Source: Acidimicrobiales bacterium (GTDB taxonomy: Bacteria > Actinomycetota > Acidimicrobiia > Acidimicrobiales > RAAP-2). From it: a DNA stretch of 64,000 nt. The position numbers and the translations under genes are program-made. Of the stretch, positions 19,623 to 29,257 are shown piece after piece (positions within the stretch are counted from its first letter, which is position 1; each line of letters starts with the position of its first letter). The DNA lies in NCBI GenBank assembly GCA_025351385.1, contig JANXWA010000008.1:1-64000 (forward strand), read 5' to 3'. The notes under the pieces were generated by a model that was not told where the DNA came from, did not search any database, and worked only from the letters and a program-made list of their open reading frames with translations.

Positions 19623-20969
19623 TTACTTACATGAGACCAAGGTGCACAGTCCAAGACTCCCCGCCGAGAAGGTCGTACCGTCAGCGTTGAACTGGTCGTC
19701 CTCGAACAGCCCGTACGCGGTCTGGAACTTGTCGAACTGATACTTGCCTCCGACACCGAAGTACTGGATTGTCTTGCCGGCCTTCAGGGCCCGTACGCCA
19801 GCGGCGAACGTGGAGACAACTGTCGCTCCCGGGCCACCCTTGGCGATCTTCAAGATGTCCGCCCGGTACTTCGATCCAACGGTCGAGTGCGACATCACCA
19901 TCGCGAGCGCCGCGAGGTTGATCCCGTCGTACAGGTGCACCGTCCCGTTGGCGGTGAGCAGTCCCGGAAAGCTCGGAACACCCTTGACCTTGCCGGCCTG
20001 AGCGAGCACGAGCTTCTTGTACAGCGGGTACGCCGGTCCGGAGAAGTTCACCGTGCCATTGTCAGCGTCGAAGCTCTTAATGAAGTTCTGAGTGCCGATC
20101 GCCGTGGTGATCCCCGAGAAGAACACCGGGTCGATCATGGCGGACGTACCGATCACCGGAATCATCTTGTTGTTGTTGAGCTGATACACCTCTTGCAGGA
20201 TCGCGACACCGGCCGCACCGAGCGCCTCCATCATGATCGCGTCGGGGTGCGACGCGACGATGGCCTGCGCCTCGGTGTTGAACGTGGTCGCGTTGATGTC
20301 CAGCGTCTGGTTGGAGACGACGGTCATGCCGTTGGCCTTGATCGCGTTCAGCGCCGGCTGCACGAAGGTCTGCGACCCGGCGTCGTTACCGAAGGCCAGG
20401 GCAATGTTCTTGTATCCCTTGTTCTTCGCGATCTTCACCATCGCCACCGAGTCAGCGGCGTCCGGTGGGACGAGACGGAAGAAGTAGGGGAAGTGGATGG
20501 CGTCGAACTCCGACTCACCAGTCATGCAGAACGACACGGTCTTGTGAGCGTCCAAGACGGGCACCACGGTCGATGCCTCGTCCGACGTGCATCCGATAAC
20601 GAGCGCCAGGTTCGAGGTCGTCGCGTACATCTGACGCACGGCCGGCACGGCGTCCGCGGGGTCGCCTCGCGTGTCCACCACCTTGCAGTTCACCTGCTTG
20701 CCGAGAATGCCGCCGGACAGGTTGATCGCCTGCGAGGCCGCGAGGCACGCCGTCTGGTACTTCGGACCCAAGACGGCGTCCGCGCCAGTGAACGGCGCCA
20801 CGGCCGCGATCGTCAGCGAGCCGTGGAACTTGGGCGCCGCGAGCGCCTTCGTTCCGGGCAAACCCACGGTCGCGGTGATGATCGCCAGCAAGGCAATCAG
20901 CAGCGTCACTCGCCTTCGCATCCGCGAGGCCGCAGTCACCCCCGGCCACGTTGTTGAAATTCGATCCAT
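19623..20969 (-). CDS. Branched-chain amino acid-type ABC substrate-binding protein, LivK-like
   Basis: Signal-like N-terminus; GSLTIAAVAPFTGADAVLGPKYQTACLAASQAINLSGGILGKQVN; AVRQMYATTSNLALVIGCTSDEASTVVPVLD. Confidence 0.9.
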   Translation of the reverse strand: MDRISTTWPGVTAASRMRRRVTLLIALLAIITATVGLPGTKALAAPKFHGSLTIAAVAPFTGADAVLGPKYQTACLAASQAINLSGGILGKQVNCKVVDTRGDPADAVPAVRQMYATTSNLALVIGCTSDEASTVVPVLDAHKTVSFCMTGESEFDAIHFPYFFRLVPPDAADSVAMVKIAKNKGYKNIALAFGNDAGSQTFVQPALNAIKANGMTVVSNQTLDINATTFNTEAQAIVASHPDAIMMEALGAAGVAILQEVYQLNNNKMIPVIGTSAMIDPVFFSGITTAIGTQNFIKSFDADNGTVNFSGPAYPLYKKLVLAQAGKVKGVPSFPGLLTANGTVHLYDGINLAALAMVMSHSTVGSKYRADILKIAKGGPGATVVSTFAAGVRALKAGKTIQYFGVGGKYQFDKFQTAYGLFEDDQFNADGTTFSAGSLGLCTLVSCK

Positions 20970-21019
20970 TATTCCCCCCTCATTGGATTGATACTTCTAC
21001 TCCTACTTAAAGCAGACCA

Positions 21020-21925
21020 TCAGACTTTTGTGGTGTCGGTTTTCAAGGGCATCCACGGCCAGTCCTTCGGAGCCCCCACTTCAGCGACGACGTGGTTCGA
21101 AATTGTGCCGATGCCCTCGACGGTCACCTCGATGAGGTCGCCGGGCATCAGCCACACCGGAGGCGTCCTCGCGAAGCCGACCCCACCCGGTGTACCGGTG
21201 GCGATGACGTCGCCGGGGCGCAGAGTGGAGAACGAGGAGAAGTACTCGACGGCCTTGGCGACGGTCACGATCATGTCCGACGTTCGCGCGTCCTGCATGA
21301 CGGTGCCGTTGAGGGTCGTCGTGATCGCCAGGTTCGTCACATCGACCTCGTCGTTGGTGACGACCTCGGGACCTATGGGCATGGTGCCCTCGAAGTTCTT
21401 TCCCGGCGTCCACTGTGACGCCACCCGCTGCCACTCGCGCGCCGAACCGTCATTCATGACCGCATAGCCGAGTATCGCGTCGAAGGCGTCCTCGGCCTTG
21501 ATGTAGCGACCACCCTTGCCGATCACGATGGCCAGCTCGCCTTCGTAGTCGAATCGCTCACTCAGGTCCGGCTTCACCATGTCGTCGTAAGCCCCAATGA
21601 CACTTCCCGCGCCCCGAACGAACGACTCCGGCCAGGTCGGAACCGCCCGTCCGCCCTCGATGGCATGGTCGGCGTAGTTAACACCGAGGCAGAGGACCCG
21701 GGTCGGGTTCGGCGTCGCGGCAGCGAAATCAGACTTGTCGAACGACGTGCCCGCCTGGGACGAGGCCGTTCGCGCAGCGTCGAGTGCTGCGCTGCCGCCC
21801 TCGGCCAATCCATTGATGGTGGAGAGTGCGTTGTCGCCCGACGCATCGGCGAGGTCCACGTACCCCGCGGTGCCCCGCACGTGGAGCCGCAGTCCCTTCG
21901 AGGTCCTGATCGTTGCAAACCTCAC
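21020..21925 (-). CDS. Fumarylacetoacetate hydrolase (FAH) family protein
   Basis: VLCLGVNYADHAIEGG, FDYEGELAIVIGKGGRYIKAEDA, GDVIATGTPGGVGFARTPPVWLMPGDLIEV. Confidence 0.92.
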   Translation of the reverse strand: MRFATIRTSKGLRLHVRGTAGYVDLADASGDNALSTINGLAEGGSAALDAARTASSQAGTSFDKSDFAAATPNPTRVLCLGVNYADHAIEGGRAVPTWPESFVRGAGSVIGAYDDMVKPDLSERFDYEGELAIVIGKGGRYIKAEDAFDAILGYAVMNDGSAREWQRVASQWTPGKNFEGTMPIGPEVVTNDEVDVTNLAITTTLNGTVMQDARTSDMIVTVAKAVEYFSSFSTLRPGDVIATGTPGGVGFARTPPVWLMPGDLIEVTVEGIGTISNHVVAEVGAPKDWPWMPLKTDTTKV

Positions 21926-21948
21926 TAGGGGCCCCCTCGTGGTCCGTC

Positions 21949-21992
21949 AACCAATTGGTTCTATTGGTTGAATTTGGTCCATTTTAGACCAA
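21949..21992. promoter_or_regulatory. Palindromic operator-like cluster between FAH and FadR-type regulator genes
   Basis: AACCAATTGGTT (21949-21960) and TTGGTC-CATTTTA-GACCAA (21974-21992). Confidence 0.6.
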
Positions 21993-22102
21993 CATTGGTT
22001 CGCCGTCAATCGCCAATTATAAGAATCAACCGAGAAAAGGCGACACCATGTCTGGGAAATTGGTAGAATTGGTGCAAGCCTCGTTCAACGGAAGGTAATG
22101 GC

Positions 22103-22813
22103 ATGCGAACGGTAGCCAGCGAACGGATCCGCGACATCGCCGAGGTCGTGCTGAAGGAAGCTGCCCAAAAGGGGTTGCCTGCCGGGAGCCGACTGCCGAC
22201 GGAACGTGAGTTGGCCGAGGGCCTGCAACTCTCACGCTCCACGGTGCGAAGTGCGATGGCGCTGCTCGAAGCCGAGGGTGCCGTGTCCCGGGAGGTCGGC
22301 CGCGGCACCTATCTTCGCCGCGATCCCCAGAGTCCGAGCATCGAGCTGGACCTGGACCTGATTCAGCCGTACGCCATCTTGAAGGACGTCGGACCGGCCG
22401 ACGTGATTGCCGCCCGACAGTTGCTGGAGCCGGCGGCGATGTACTCGGTCGTCGCCCAGGCGACGGAAGCCGACTTCGACGAAGTCGATCGTTGCCTCAA
22501 TGGCTGCGAGAATGCCGCCAGCTACGACGAGTTCGAGATGTGGGACCTCTCGTTCCACCGCAGCCTCGTGCTCGGTTCGCACAATGCGTTGCTCGTGCGG
22601 ATGTACCTGCTCATCGAGGTGGCTCGCAAGGGCGAGCTGTGGGGCAGTCTGAAGCGCCGCAGTGACTCGAGCGATCGCCGCGAACACTACTGCGACCAGC
22701 ACCGTGCCATTGTGACCGCGCTTCGCAGTCGCGACGCGCGCAGCGCCCACGACGCGATGGCCGCCCACCTCGACGCGGTCGAGGCGTCACTGCGAATGGG
22801 CGCCCGTTCCTGA
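22103..22813 (+). CDS. FadR-subfamily GntR transcriptional regulator
   Basis: LPAGSRLPTERELAEGLQLSRSTVRSAMALLEAEGAVSREVGRGTYLRR wHTH; FCD-like C-terminus. Confidence 0.93.
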   Translation: MRTVASERIRDIAEVVLKEAAQKGLPAGSRLPTERELAEGLQLSRSTVRSAMALLEAEGAVSREVGRGTYLRRDPQSPSIELDLDLIQPYAILKDVGPADVIAARQLLEPAAMYSVVAQATEADFDEVDRCLNGCENAASYDEFEMWDLSFHRSLVLGSHNALLVRMYLLIEVARKGELWGSLKRRSDSSDRREHYCDQHRAIVTALRSRDARSAHDAMAAHLDAVEASLRMGARS

Positions 22814-22903
22814 TTTCACATTCGACTCGGCGGGGCCGCCGAACCTGGTGGTCCGTCACGATCAGACCGGTCAAGACGGCTCTCGGTCGCGAAATCGTGA
22901 CGC

Positions 22904-23950
22904 TCAGCTTCCGTGGGAAGTAATTGGCGCACCGACGGACGCGTTGAAGTTCGCGAACGCGCTGCGCACGGCGTCGATGTCGGACTCGACGCTGAGTACG
23001 AGGCTGAGCAGTACGCGTGCCTTCGGTCCGTCGAGGAAGCCGGCCGGTATCAGTCCGCGAGAGATGAGGTCACGTTCCGAGCCGGGAAAGCCGTAGGTCC
23101 CCTGCAGGACCTCACCCGCGCCGGTGCGTGTCGCCAGGATCACCGGGATCCGCGTCGCCAGGTCCGCGAGCCGTGGAACGACCCTCGCCGGCACGTGACC
23201 GGCGCCGAAAGCTTCGACGACGAGGCCGGCGTAGCCACTGGCTTCGACCTGCGCGAGCAGCGCCATGTCGTCACCGACGCTCACGGTCAGCAGCGCCACT
23301 GACGGGATGACGCCAGTGGGGCCCACCACCGGGCTGGCCAGGCGCGCGAGCCGCAACACGACGCGACACCGCCCTTCGGAGACCCAGCCAATCGGCCCCG
23401 CACTCGGCGACCGCAGGGCGCCGGTGCTCGAAGAGTGCGTCTTTCGCACGAAGCGGGCCGCGTGGATCTCGTCATCGAAGACGACCACCGCGCCGAGCCC
23501 GCTTGCCTCGGCTGAAGATGCGACCTGTACCGCGGCCAGCAGGTTGGCCGGGCCGTCGGCGCCGGCCATCGTCGGATTGCGCATCGCTCCGGTGACGACC
23601 ACGGGTCGCTCTCCGTGCAGCAAGAGGTCGAGGGCGAACGACGTCTCTTCGATCGTGTCGGTCCCCTGGGTCACCACGACGCCCGCCACGCCATCGTCGA
23701 AGCGCCGCGAGATCTCGTCGGCGAGTTCGACGAGGTCCGCCAAGGTGATGTCGCCCGACGGAATCTGACGGAACGCGACGGTCTCGAGTTCGGCGACGCC
23801 GCCTAGTTGCGGGACCGCGTCGACGATCTCGTCGGCCCCCAGTCGGGGCGACACTCCGTCACCCTGCGCGTCGCCCCCCGCGCCCGTGGCGGCGATCGTG
23901 CCGCCCAGCGAGAAGACGGTCACCCGAGGAGTCCGTGGCCGTTCGTTCAC
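22904..23950 (-). CDS. Asparaginase family protein
   Basis: VFSLGGTIAATG, GVVVTQGTDTIEETSFALDLLL, PVVVTGAMRNP. Confidence 0.92.
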   Translation of the reverse strand: MNERPRTPRVTVFSLGGTIAATGAGGDAQGDGVSPRLGADEIVDAVPQLGGVAELETVAFRQIPSGDITLADLVELADEISRRFDDGVAGVVVTQGTDTIEETSFALDLLLHGERPVVVTGAMRNPTMAGADGPANLLAAVQVASSAEASGLGAVVVFDDEIHAARFVRKTHSSSTGALRSPSAGPIGWVSEGRCRVVLRLARLASPVVGPTGVIPSVALLTVSVGDDMALLAQVEASGYAGLVVEAFGAGHVPARVVPRLADLATRIPVILATRTGAGEVLQGTYGFPGSERDLISRGLIPAGFLDGPKARVLLSLVLSVESDIDAVRSAFANFNASVGAPITSHGS

Positions 23951-23984
23951 GTCTCTCCTTCAGGGGGTGTATCTCGGTCCAATG

Positions 23985-25118
23985 CTAGAGCGAGCCGTAG
24001 ACCGCGTCGATGAGCGCTCGGTTGCGCGTGCTCTGCCACCGGGGTATCACGTGGTTCATCACGTAGCCGAAGGAGAGGTGGGCATCGGGGTCGGCGAACC
24101 CGACCGCTCCGCCCGTCCCGAAGTGTCCGAAACTCCGTGCGTTCGGGCCGAAGGGACGACGGGGATTCGTCGGCTGGAAGCCGAGGCCGAAGCGTGCCTC
24201 CTCGCCGAGTACCGGGCACCAGCCCTCGGACTGGACCGTGGTCGCCTCGGCCAACAACTCGGCCGACAGGACTCGTCCGGGTTCGAGCAGCGCGTCGTAG
24301 AAGCGCGCGATGCCCGTGGCCGTTCCGTGGCCGTTGGTCGAGGGCACCTGGGCTTGACGCCACTGCGTCGTGTTGACGACCCCGAAGGACGAGTACCCGG
24401 GCGGGTTGAAGTAGCCACGCAGGACCATCGAGGACTCGTCGGCGCCGTCGGCGGGCGGCAGCTGTGCCGGGGAGGCGGCGCTCGCCAGGATCACGTCGGC
24501 GCAACGGGCGAGGTCGGCCTCGCTGACGCCATACCAAATGTCCGCGCCAAGCGGTCCGGCCAGGGCTCGCAGTCGCCTGCCCGGCATGTCGCCCGTAACC
24601 CGACGCACCATCTCGCCCACCAGGTGGCCGTAGGTGTTGGTGTGGTACACGTGTCGGCTCCCGGGTTCGAACCACGGCTCCGTTGCCGCCAGCGCCGACG
24701 TCATCGTTTCCCAATCCCACAGGTCATCGTTGGTGAGGTCCTGACGGATCGCGGGGACCCCGGCCCGATGACAGAGGGCGTGGCGTACGGTAGCGGACTC
24801 CTTTCCGTGTTGGGCGAACTCGGGCCAGATCGAGCCGATCGGATCATCGAGGCCGACAAGGCCCGCGTCAACCAGCTGGAGCATCAGTGTCGCGACGATC
24901 GGCTTGCCGGCCGAGTAGAAGTTGACCAGCGTGTCGTCACTCCAGAGACGATTCGCCGACTCGTCGGCCCAGCCACCGGAGAGTTCGACGACGACGCGGC
25001 CCTCCACCAGCACGCTGAGCGCGGCGCCGACTTCGCCGCGCTCGGCGAAATTGGCGGCGAACTCGTCGCGCACCGCGCCGAATCGCTCGTCGCACCGTCC
25101 GCCGATCGGAGCTTCCAT
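23985..25118 (-). CDS. Beta-lactamase-fold serine hydrolase/esterase
   Basis: FYSAGKPIVATLM (SxxK), YHTNTYGHLVGEMVRR (YxN-like), FGHFGTGGAVGFADPD. Confidence 0.88.
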   Translation of the reverse strand: MEAPIGGRCDERFGAVRDEFAANFAERGEVGAALSVLVEGRVVVELSGGWADESANRLWSDDTLVNFYSAGKPIVATLMLQLVDAGLVGLDDPIGSIWPEFAQHGKESATVRHALCHRAGVPAIRQDLTNDDLWDWETMTSALAATEPWFEPGSRHVYHTNTYGHLVGEMVRRVTGDMPGRRLRALAGPLGADIWYGVSEADLARCADVILASAASPAQLPPADGADESSMVLRGYFNPPGYSSFGVVNTTQWRQAQVPSTNGHGTATGIARFYDALLEPGRVLSAELLAEATTVQSEGWCPVLGEEARFGLGFQPTNPRRPFGPNARSFGHFGTGGAVGFADPDAHLSFGYVMNHVIPRWQSTRNRALIDAVYGSL

Positions 25119-25169
25119 AATCGAAGTATTGCAGTCGGCCGGTTGTGGCACGCCCGTCGAGGTCGCCGG

Positions 25170-25961
25170 TCAGGGGGAGGGACGAGGCGTCGCGCTCGCC
25201 CGGTAGGTCGTCGTGACGTAAGGGAGCTCGACTCGGTCGGGCAGTCCGCGAACCACTCCGGCGACGTCCGTCATCAACTCGCGGCGCTCGCGCTCCCCCA
25301 TCACCGCGATGTAGCTGCTCGTAAGGACCCGTTGGAGCAGCATCTCATGGTCGAGTGACTGGTGATGGCGGAACACACGTCGTTCGACATGGTCGAAGAG
25401 GCCGGCGGAGAGCACGACCGAGTAGTCGGTGGCCATGTCGTAGGGGCGGTTCTGCGGCCAGCGCATTGCCCGGCCGAGCTCAGCCACCCAGTCGACCGAA
25501 TCGTCACGTTCGTTCCAGATGAGGCCCAGTCCTCCCCCGGCCACCAGCACCCGATGGATCTCCTCGAGGGCCGCGGGGCCGTCGAACCAGTGGAAGGCCT
25601 GGGCGACGACGACGCAGTCGACGCTCTGCGACGCGAGGGGGATGTCGACGTCGCGACCGTCGAGCACCTCCACCGACGCCAGACGAGCGGCGAGAACCGT
25701 GCGCATGCCCGCGGTCGGCTCGACGGCCGTGATCCGACATCCGTACGGGACTAGCTGTTCGTTGAAGATGCCCGTGCCGGCACCCAGGTCCACGACGTGC
25801 GAACTCTCGGTGATGTGCAGTGACCGCACGAGGTACTCGACGGCGTCGGCCGGATAGTCCGGTCGCGCCGACTGGTACCGCTCGCCGTTGGCGAAACCGG
25901 CCGTTCCCAGATCGGACGAATCGTGCACTCCTTCATTCCAACACCCGTCGGCCCACTCCAC
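25170..25961 (-). CDS. Class I SAM-dependent methyltransferase
   Basis: HVVDLGAGTGIFNEQLVPYGCRITAVEPTAGMR; start uncertain (GTG at 25928 possible). Confidence 0.85.
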   Translation of the reverse strand: MEWADGCWNEGVHDSSDLGTAGFANGERYQSARPDYPADAVEYLVRSLHITESSHVVDLGAGTGIFNEQLVPYGCRITAVEPTAGMRTVLAARLASVEVLDGRDVDIPLASQSVDCVVVAQAFHWFDGPAALEEIHRVLVAGGGLGLIWNERDDSVDWVAELGRAMRWPQNRPYDMATDYSVVLSAGLFDHVERRVFRHHQSLDHEMLLQRVLTSSYIAVMGERERRELMTDVAGVVRGLPDRVELPYVTTTYRASATPRPSP

Positions 25962-26000
25962 ACGACATCGGGTCCCTCCGCCAGCGCCGACGGCCCACCC

Positions 26001-26783
26001 TCAGACGATCGCTCGCCCCCGGCGAATCCGACGACGGGTGTCCCAGAGCACGATGTTCCAGGGGAACTCGCGCAGCGGCCGCGGCGCGGCGCGGTTGGCC
26101 GCAACGGCGAGTCGACAGAACAGGTCGAACAGTCGCTGGCGACCGGGACTCCACGCCAGCCCGAGCTCGTGGCGAAAGGCGACCGGCAAGAAGCCGGTCG
26201 TGATGAGTCGATGCGTCGGACCGACGACCCAGCGAAGCGGCGAGGGGAGGAAGTCGAGTGACGCCACACACTGGAGGAACTCCCGCGTCTCCTCGTCCAT
26301 CGACACCCGGTCCAGGGACTCGTCCCAGTAGCGCTCGAAGGCGGCCCGGTCGGTCGGCCACATCGACGAGGGCACCTGCAACGTGGTCGCGAAGCGCTCA
26401 CTGCGCCGGTAGAGCCCGTCGAGCGTCGAGGCGTCGACGGACCGGTGAAGGAGGGTGACGGCGTCCTCGAGTCCCCGGTACATGCAGGCCGCGACCCAGA
26501 GTTGGAGCTCGGGGTCGAAGGCGCTGTAGTCAACGGGGCTGTGGTCGCTGGAGCGCACGGACCGGTGCTGGCGATCGACCTCGTGGCGCATCACGAGACG
26601 TTCCTGGTCGGTGCCGTACAGGGCAATGACAATGTAGCCGAGAGTCGTCCTCGTGCGCTTGATCGGATGATGGTGGAGCGAACCACTCTCGACGGTGCTC
26701 TCGACGACACCCCGGCCGACCCCCGGTTTTGAGAGCTGCATGATCACGTTGGCCCCGCCGAGCGCGAGAGAGAGTCCACTCAT
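26001..26783 (-). CDS. MpaB-like oxygenase family (DUF2236)
   Basis: YGTDQERLVMRHEVDRQHRSV, ELQLWVAACMYRGLEDAVTLLHR, YWDESLDRVSMDEETREFL. Confidence 0.82.
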   Translation of the reverse strand: MSGLSLALGGANVIMQLSKPGVGRGVVESTVESGSLHHHPIKRTRTTLGYIVIALYGTDQERLVMRHEVDRQHRSVRSSDHSPVDYSAFDPELQLWVAACMYRGLEDAVTLLHRSVDASTLDGLYRRSERFATTLQVPSSMWPTDRAAFERYWDESLDRVSMDEETREFLQCVASLDFLPSPLRWVVGPTHRLITTGFLPVAFRHELGLAWSPGRQRLFDLFCRLAVAANRAAPRPLREFPWNIVLWDTRRRIRRGRAIV

Positions 26784-26841
26784 CAAGAGCGAACGATCCT
26801 CCGGCGACGAAGGGTTCCGCGAACGCCTTCGCACGATGGCC

Positions 26842-27585
26842 CTAGTGTCCGCGCCGCGCCAGCACGAACGCCACCGCCAGCGCCATCATCGCCCACGACA
26901 TCGATCGAAGGGCCCGCTCCGATGGCGCCAGCAGAAACCGCCGGTCGATCGGCTCGACGCTTCCGTCGTCGATCGTCAAGGCCCCTTCGACCAGCGTGGC
27001 CCGACGGCGCACCAGGCGCACCGGGGTCGACAGGCTGCGCTGGGCGGACGACATGAAGGTCGCGGCCAGTGCGAGCACGACGGCGGAGAACGACAACGAC
27101 GACGACTGCGCGTACGCCGAGGTCAGTACTGGGAAGGCCCCCCACGCGAGGGCGAAGACGAGGTCGGTGTGGACCAGTCCGCCGAAGAGCTCGAGGTTGT
27201 ACGCGAGCACGAGGATCGCTCCCACGACGATGAAGGCGATGAGGCCCGGGCCGACCCGGTGGACGCCCGCGACTCCGAGCGCCACCGCTCCCGCGAGTCC
27301 GAGCGACGCCGCGCCCCAGAGGACGCGCGCCGGTATGCGGGTGCCAAGCGGTCGGCCCCGCAGTTCGTCGAGAGCATGGGCGCAGACCCCCACGGCCAGG
27401 AAGAAGGCGAGCAGCGTGGCGAGCAGCGTCGTCCAGTTGATGCGAGGCGCGACCATCGCCCCTAGCGCGACGTAGGAGAGGTGCCACGCTGTGTACGGCG
27501 GGTGCAGCACCGCGCGCAGGTCGCGCCACGCGGCCCGCTCACCGGTCGCGTAGAACGCGGGGCCCCGCGCGTCACTCTTCGACAT
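26842..27585 (-). CDS. UbiA-like multi-TM membrane protein
   Basis: Multi-TM; FFLAVGVCAHALDELRGRPLGT resembles a UbiA Asp-rich motif; overlaps the methyltransferase gene by 14 bp. Confidence 0.55.
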   Translation of the reverse strand: MSKSDARGPAFYATGERAAWRDLRAVLHPPYTAWHLSYVALGAMVAPRINWTTLLATLLAFFLAVGVCAHALDELRGRPLGTRIPARVLWGAASLGLAGAVALGVAGVHRVGPGLIAFIVVGAILVLAYNLELFGGLVHTDLVFALAWGAFPVLTSAYAQSSSLSFSAVVLALAATFMSSAQRSLSTPVRLVRRRATLVEGALTIDDGSVEPIDRRFLLAPSERALRSMSWAMMALAVAFVLARRGH

Positions 27586-28309
27586 TGGCCTTGGTCCCCC
27601 ACATGACGATCCCACCACCGACTGACATGATCCGGACCCCGACGTCGACCATCCCGGCGTCTCGCCACATTTGGACGGTCGACGACTCGGGGTGGCGAAG
27701 GTAGTGGCCGGAGATGTTCGGACCGAGGAAGCGTCCGACCTCGTACCACTCGCGTCCCCCGGTGAGCCATCCCGCAATCGGCAGGACCCACCTCGTGTAG
27801 CACCACCAGAGGGCGCGCCAGAAGGGCGACGGAGGGACGAAGAACTCGAGGCTCGCCATCACTCCGCCCGGTCGAAGTACCCGAGCGAGCTCGGCGACTG
27901 TGGACGGCGGGTCGTCGACGTAGCGCAGCAGGTACGTGAAGGTCAGCGCGTCGAAGCTGGCGTCGGGGAACGGCAGGCTCTCGGCTCGGCTCTGCACGAG
28001 GTGCACGTGGCGCTCGTCGAGACGCGCCATCTTCGCGCGGGCCTCGTCAAGCATCCGCTTCGTGAGATCGACGCCAACCACCTCAGCCCCGGTGGCCGCG
28101 CGCAGCGCGAGGGCGACGCCGCCGGTCCCGGTCGCGACGTCGAGCACTCGACTCGCGGGACGGGCCGCAATCTTCTCGACGATCGCGTGACGCCACCGAC
28201 GGTCCTGACCGAGCGAGAGTAGCCATCCGAGGCGGTCGTAGCGGGCCGGGAGACCGTCGAAGAGATCGGTGGCGAAGCGGTTCGGGTCGGGCCCGGTCCC
28301 TCGAGACAT
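27572..28309 (-). CDS. UbiE/MenG-like methyltransferase
   Basis: FDGLPARYDRLGWLLSLGQDRRWRHAIVEKI, VLDVATGTGGVALALRA, FDALTFTYLLRYVDDPPSTVAELARVLRPGG. Confidence 0.82.
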   Translation of the reverse strand: MSRGTGPDPNRFATDLFDGLPARYDRLGWLLSLGQDRRWRHAIVEKIAARPASRVLDVATGTGGVALALRAATGAEVVGVDLTKRMLDEARAKMARLDERHVHLVQSRAESLPFPDASFDALTFTYLLRYVDDPPSTVAELARVLRPGGVMASLEFFVPPSPFWRALWWCYTRWVLPIAGWLTGGREWYEVGRFLGPNISGHYLRHPESSTVQMWRDAGMVDVGVRIMSVGGGIVMWGTKANVEE

Positions 28310-28411
28310 CGTCGTCCTCCGTGGTCAATCACAGGTTACGCCGTCGCGTATCCGGTCGAGCCTCTCAGAGCGGCGACGCCACGTAGGTGGCGGACGTGCG
28401 TCGCCACGCCC

Positions 28412-29197
28412 CTAGCCGAGCTTGAACTGGAAGCCGCCGGAGTTGCCGCCCTCTCCCGAGGGCAGGTACGGGATCATCGCGTGGGCCATGCCCGGCAACG
28501 TCAGCGTCTGGAGGTGGACCTTGCCCGGCCCGGTCAGCTTGGCGAGGAAGATGGTGTCGGCACCGAAGAGCATGTTCTTGATGCCCTTGACCATGGTGAT
28601 GTCGATCGTCACGCTCGCCTCGAAGAGACCAATGTGGCCGGGGTGCACCATCATCTGCTCGCCGGCGGCGAGGTCGTAGGTGACGATCTCACCGGACAGC
28701 TCAACCCACGCCGTTCCCTGGCCCCCGATGCGCTGGAGGATAAAGCCGTTGCCGGAGAAGACGCCGACGCCGAGCTTCTGCTGGAAGCCGATGTTGAGCG
28801 TGACGTCCGTCGTGGCGGCGAGGAAGCCGTGGCGCGACACCATGTACTCGTGCTGCGGGTCGACGTGGATGGGCATGATGTGTCCGGGCATCTTCGCCGC
28901 GAAGGCCACGGTGCCGTTGGCCCCTTGTGCGGTGTACTGCGTCATGAAGATCGTGCCACCGGCGACCGCGCGCTTCAAGACTCCGAGGACGCCCGAGTTG
29001 CCGGCCCCCGCCGTGGCGGTCGCCATCTGGATCGTCGACGACATCCACGAGAGCTCACCGCCCTGGGAGATGATCGTTTGACCGGGCTCGAGTTGTACCT
29101 CCAGCACCGGCATGGTGGTGCCGAGCACCCGATGGGCCACTCCAGCGCCGTCGCTGTCGGAGAAGTCGGGCATACTGCCCTCGACGTGTTCAGTCAT
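28412..29197 (-). CDS. AIM24 family protein
   Basis: MPVLEVQLEPGQTIISQGGELSWMSS, LKRAVAGGTIFMTQYTAQG typical of AIM24. Confidence 0.88.
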   Translation of the reverse strand: MTEHVEGSMPDFSDSDGAGVAHRVLGTTMPVLEVQLEPGQTIISQGGELSWMSSTIQMATATAGAGNSGVLGVLKRAVAGGTIFMTQYTAQGANGTVAFAAKMPGHIMPIHVDPQHEYMVSRHGFLAATTDVTLNIGFQQKLGVGVFSGNGFILQRIGGQGTAWVELSGEIVTYDLAAGEQMMVHPGHIGLFEASVTIDITMVKGIKNMLFGADTIFLAKLTGPGKVHLQTLTLPGMAHAMIPYLPSGEGGNSGGFQFKLG

Positions 29198-29257
29198 GGT
29201 GGATCCTTTCTCGAACCGAACTCATACTGGCAGATTCGCTCGAGACAGGCCAACGCG

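Noticed and set aside
23886-25358. 490-aa plus-strand ORF
   Set aside because: Antisense to the serine hydrolase gene, no recognisable domain.
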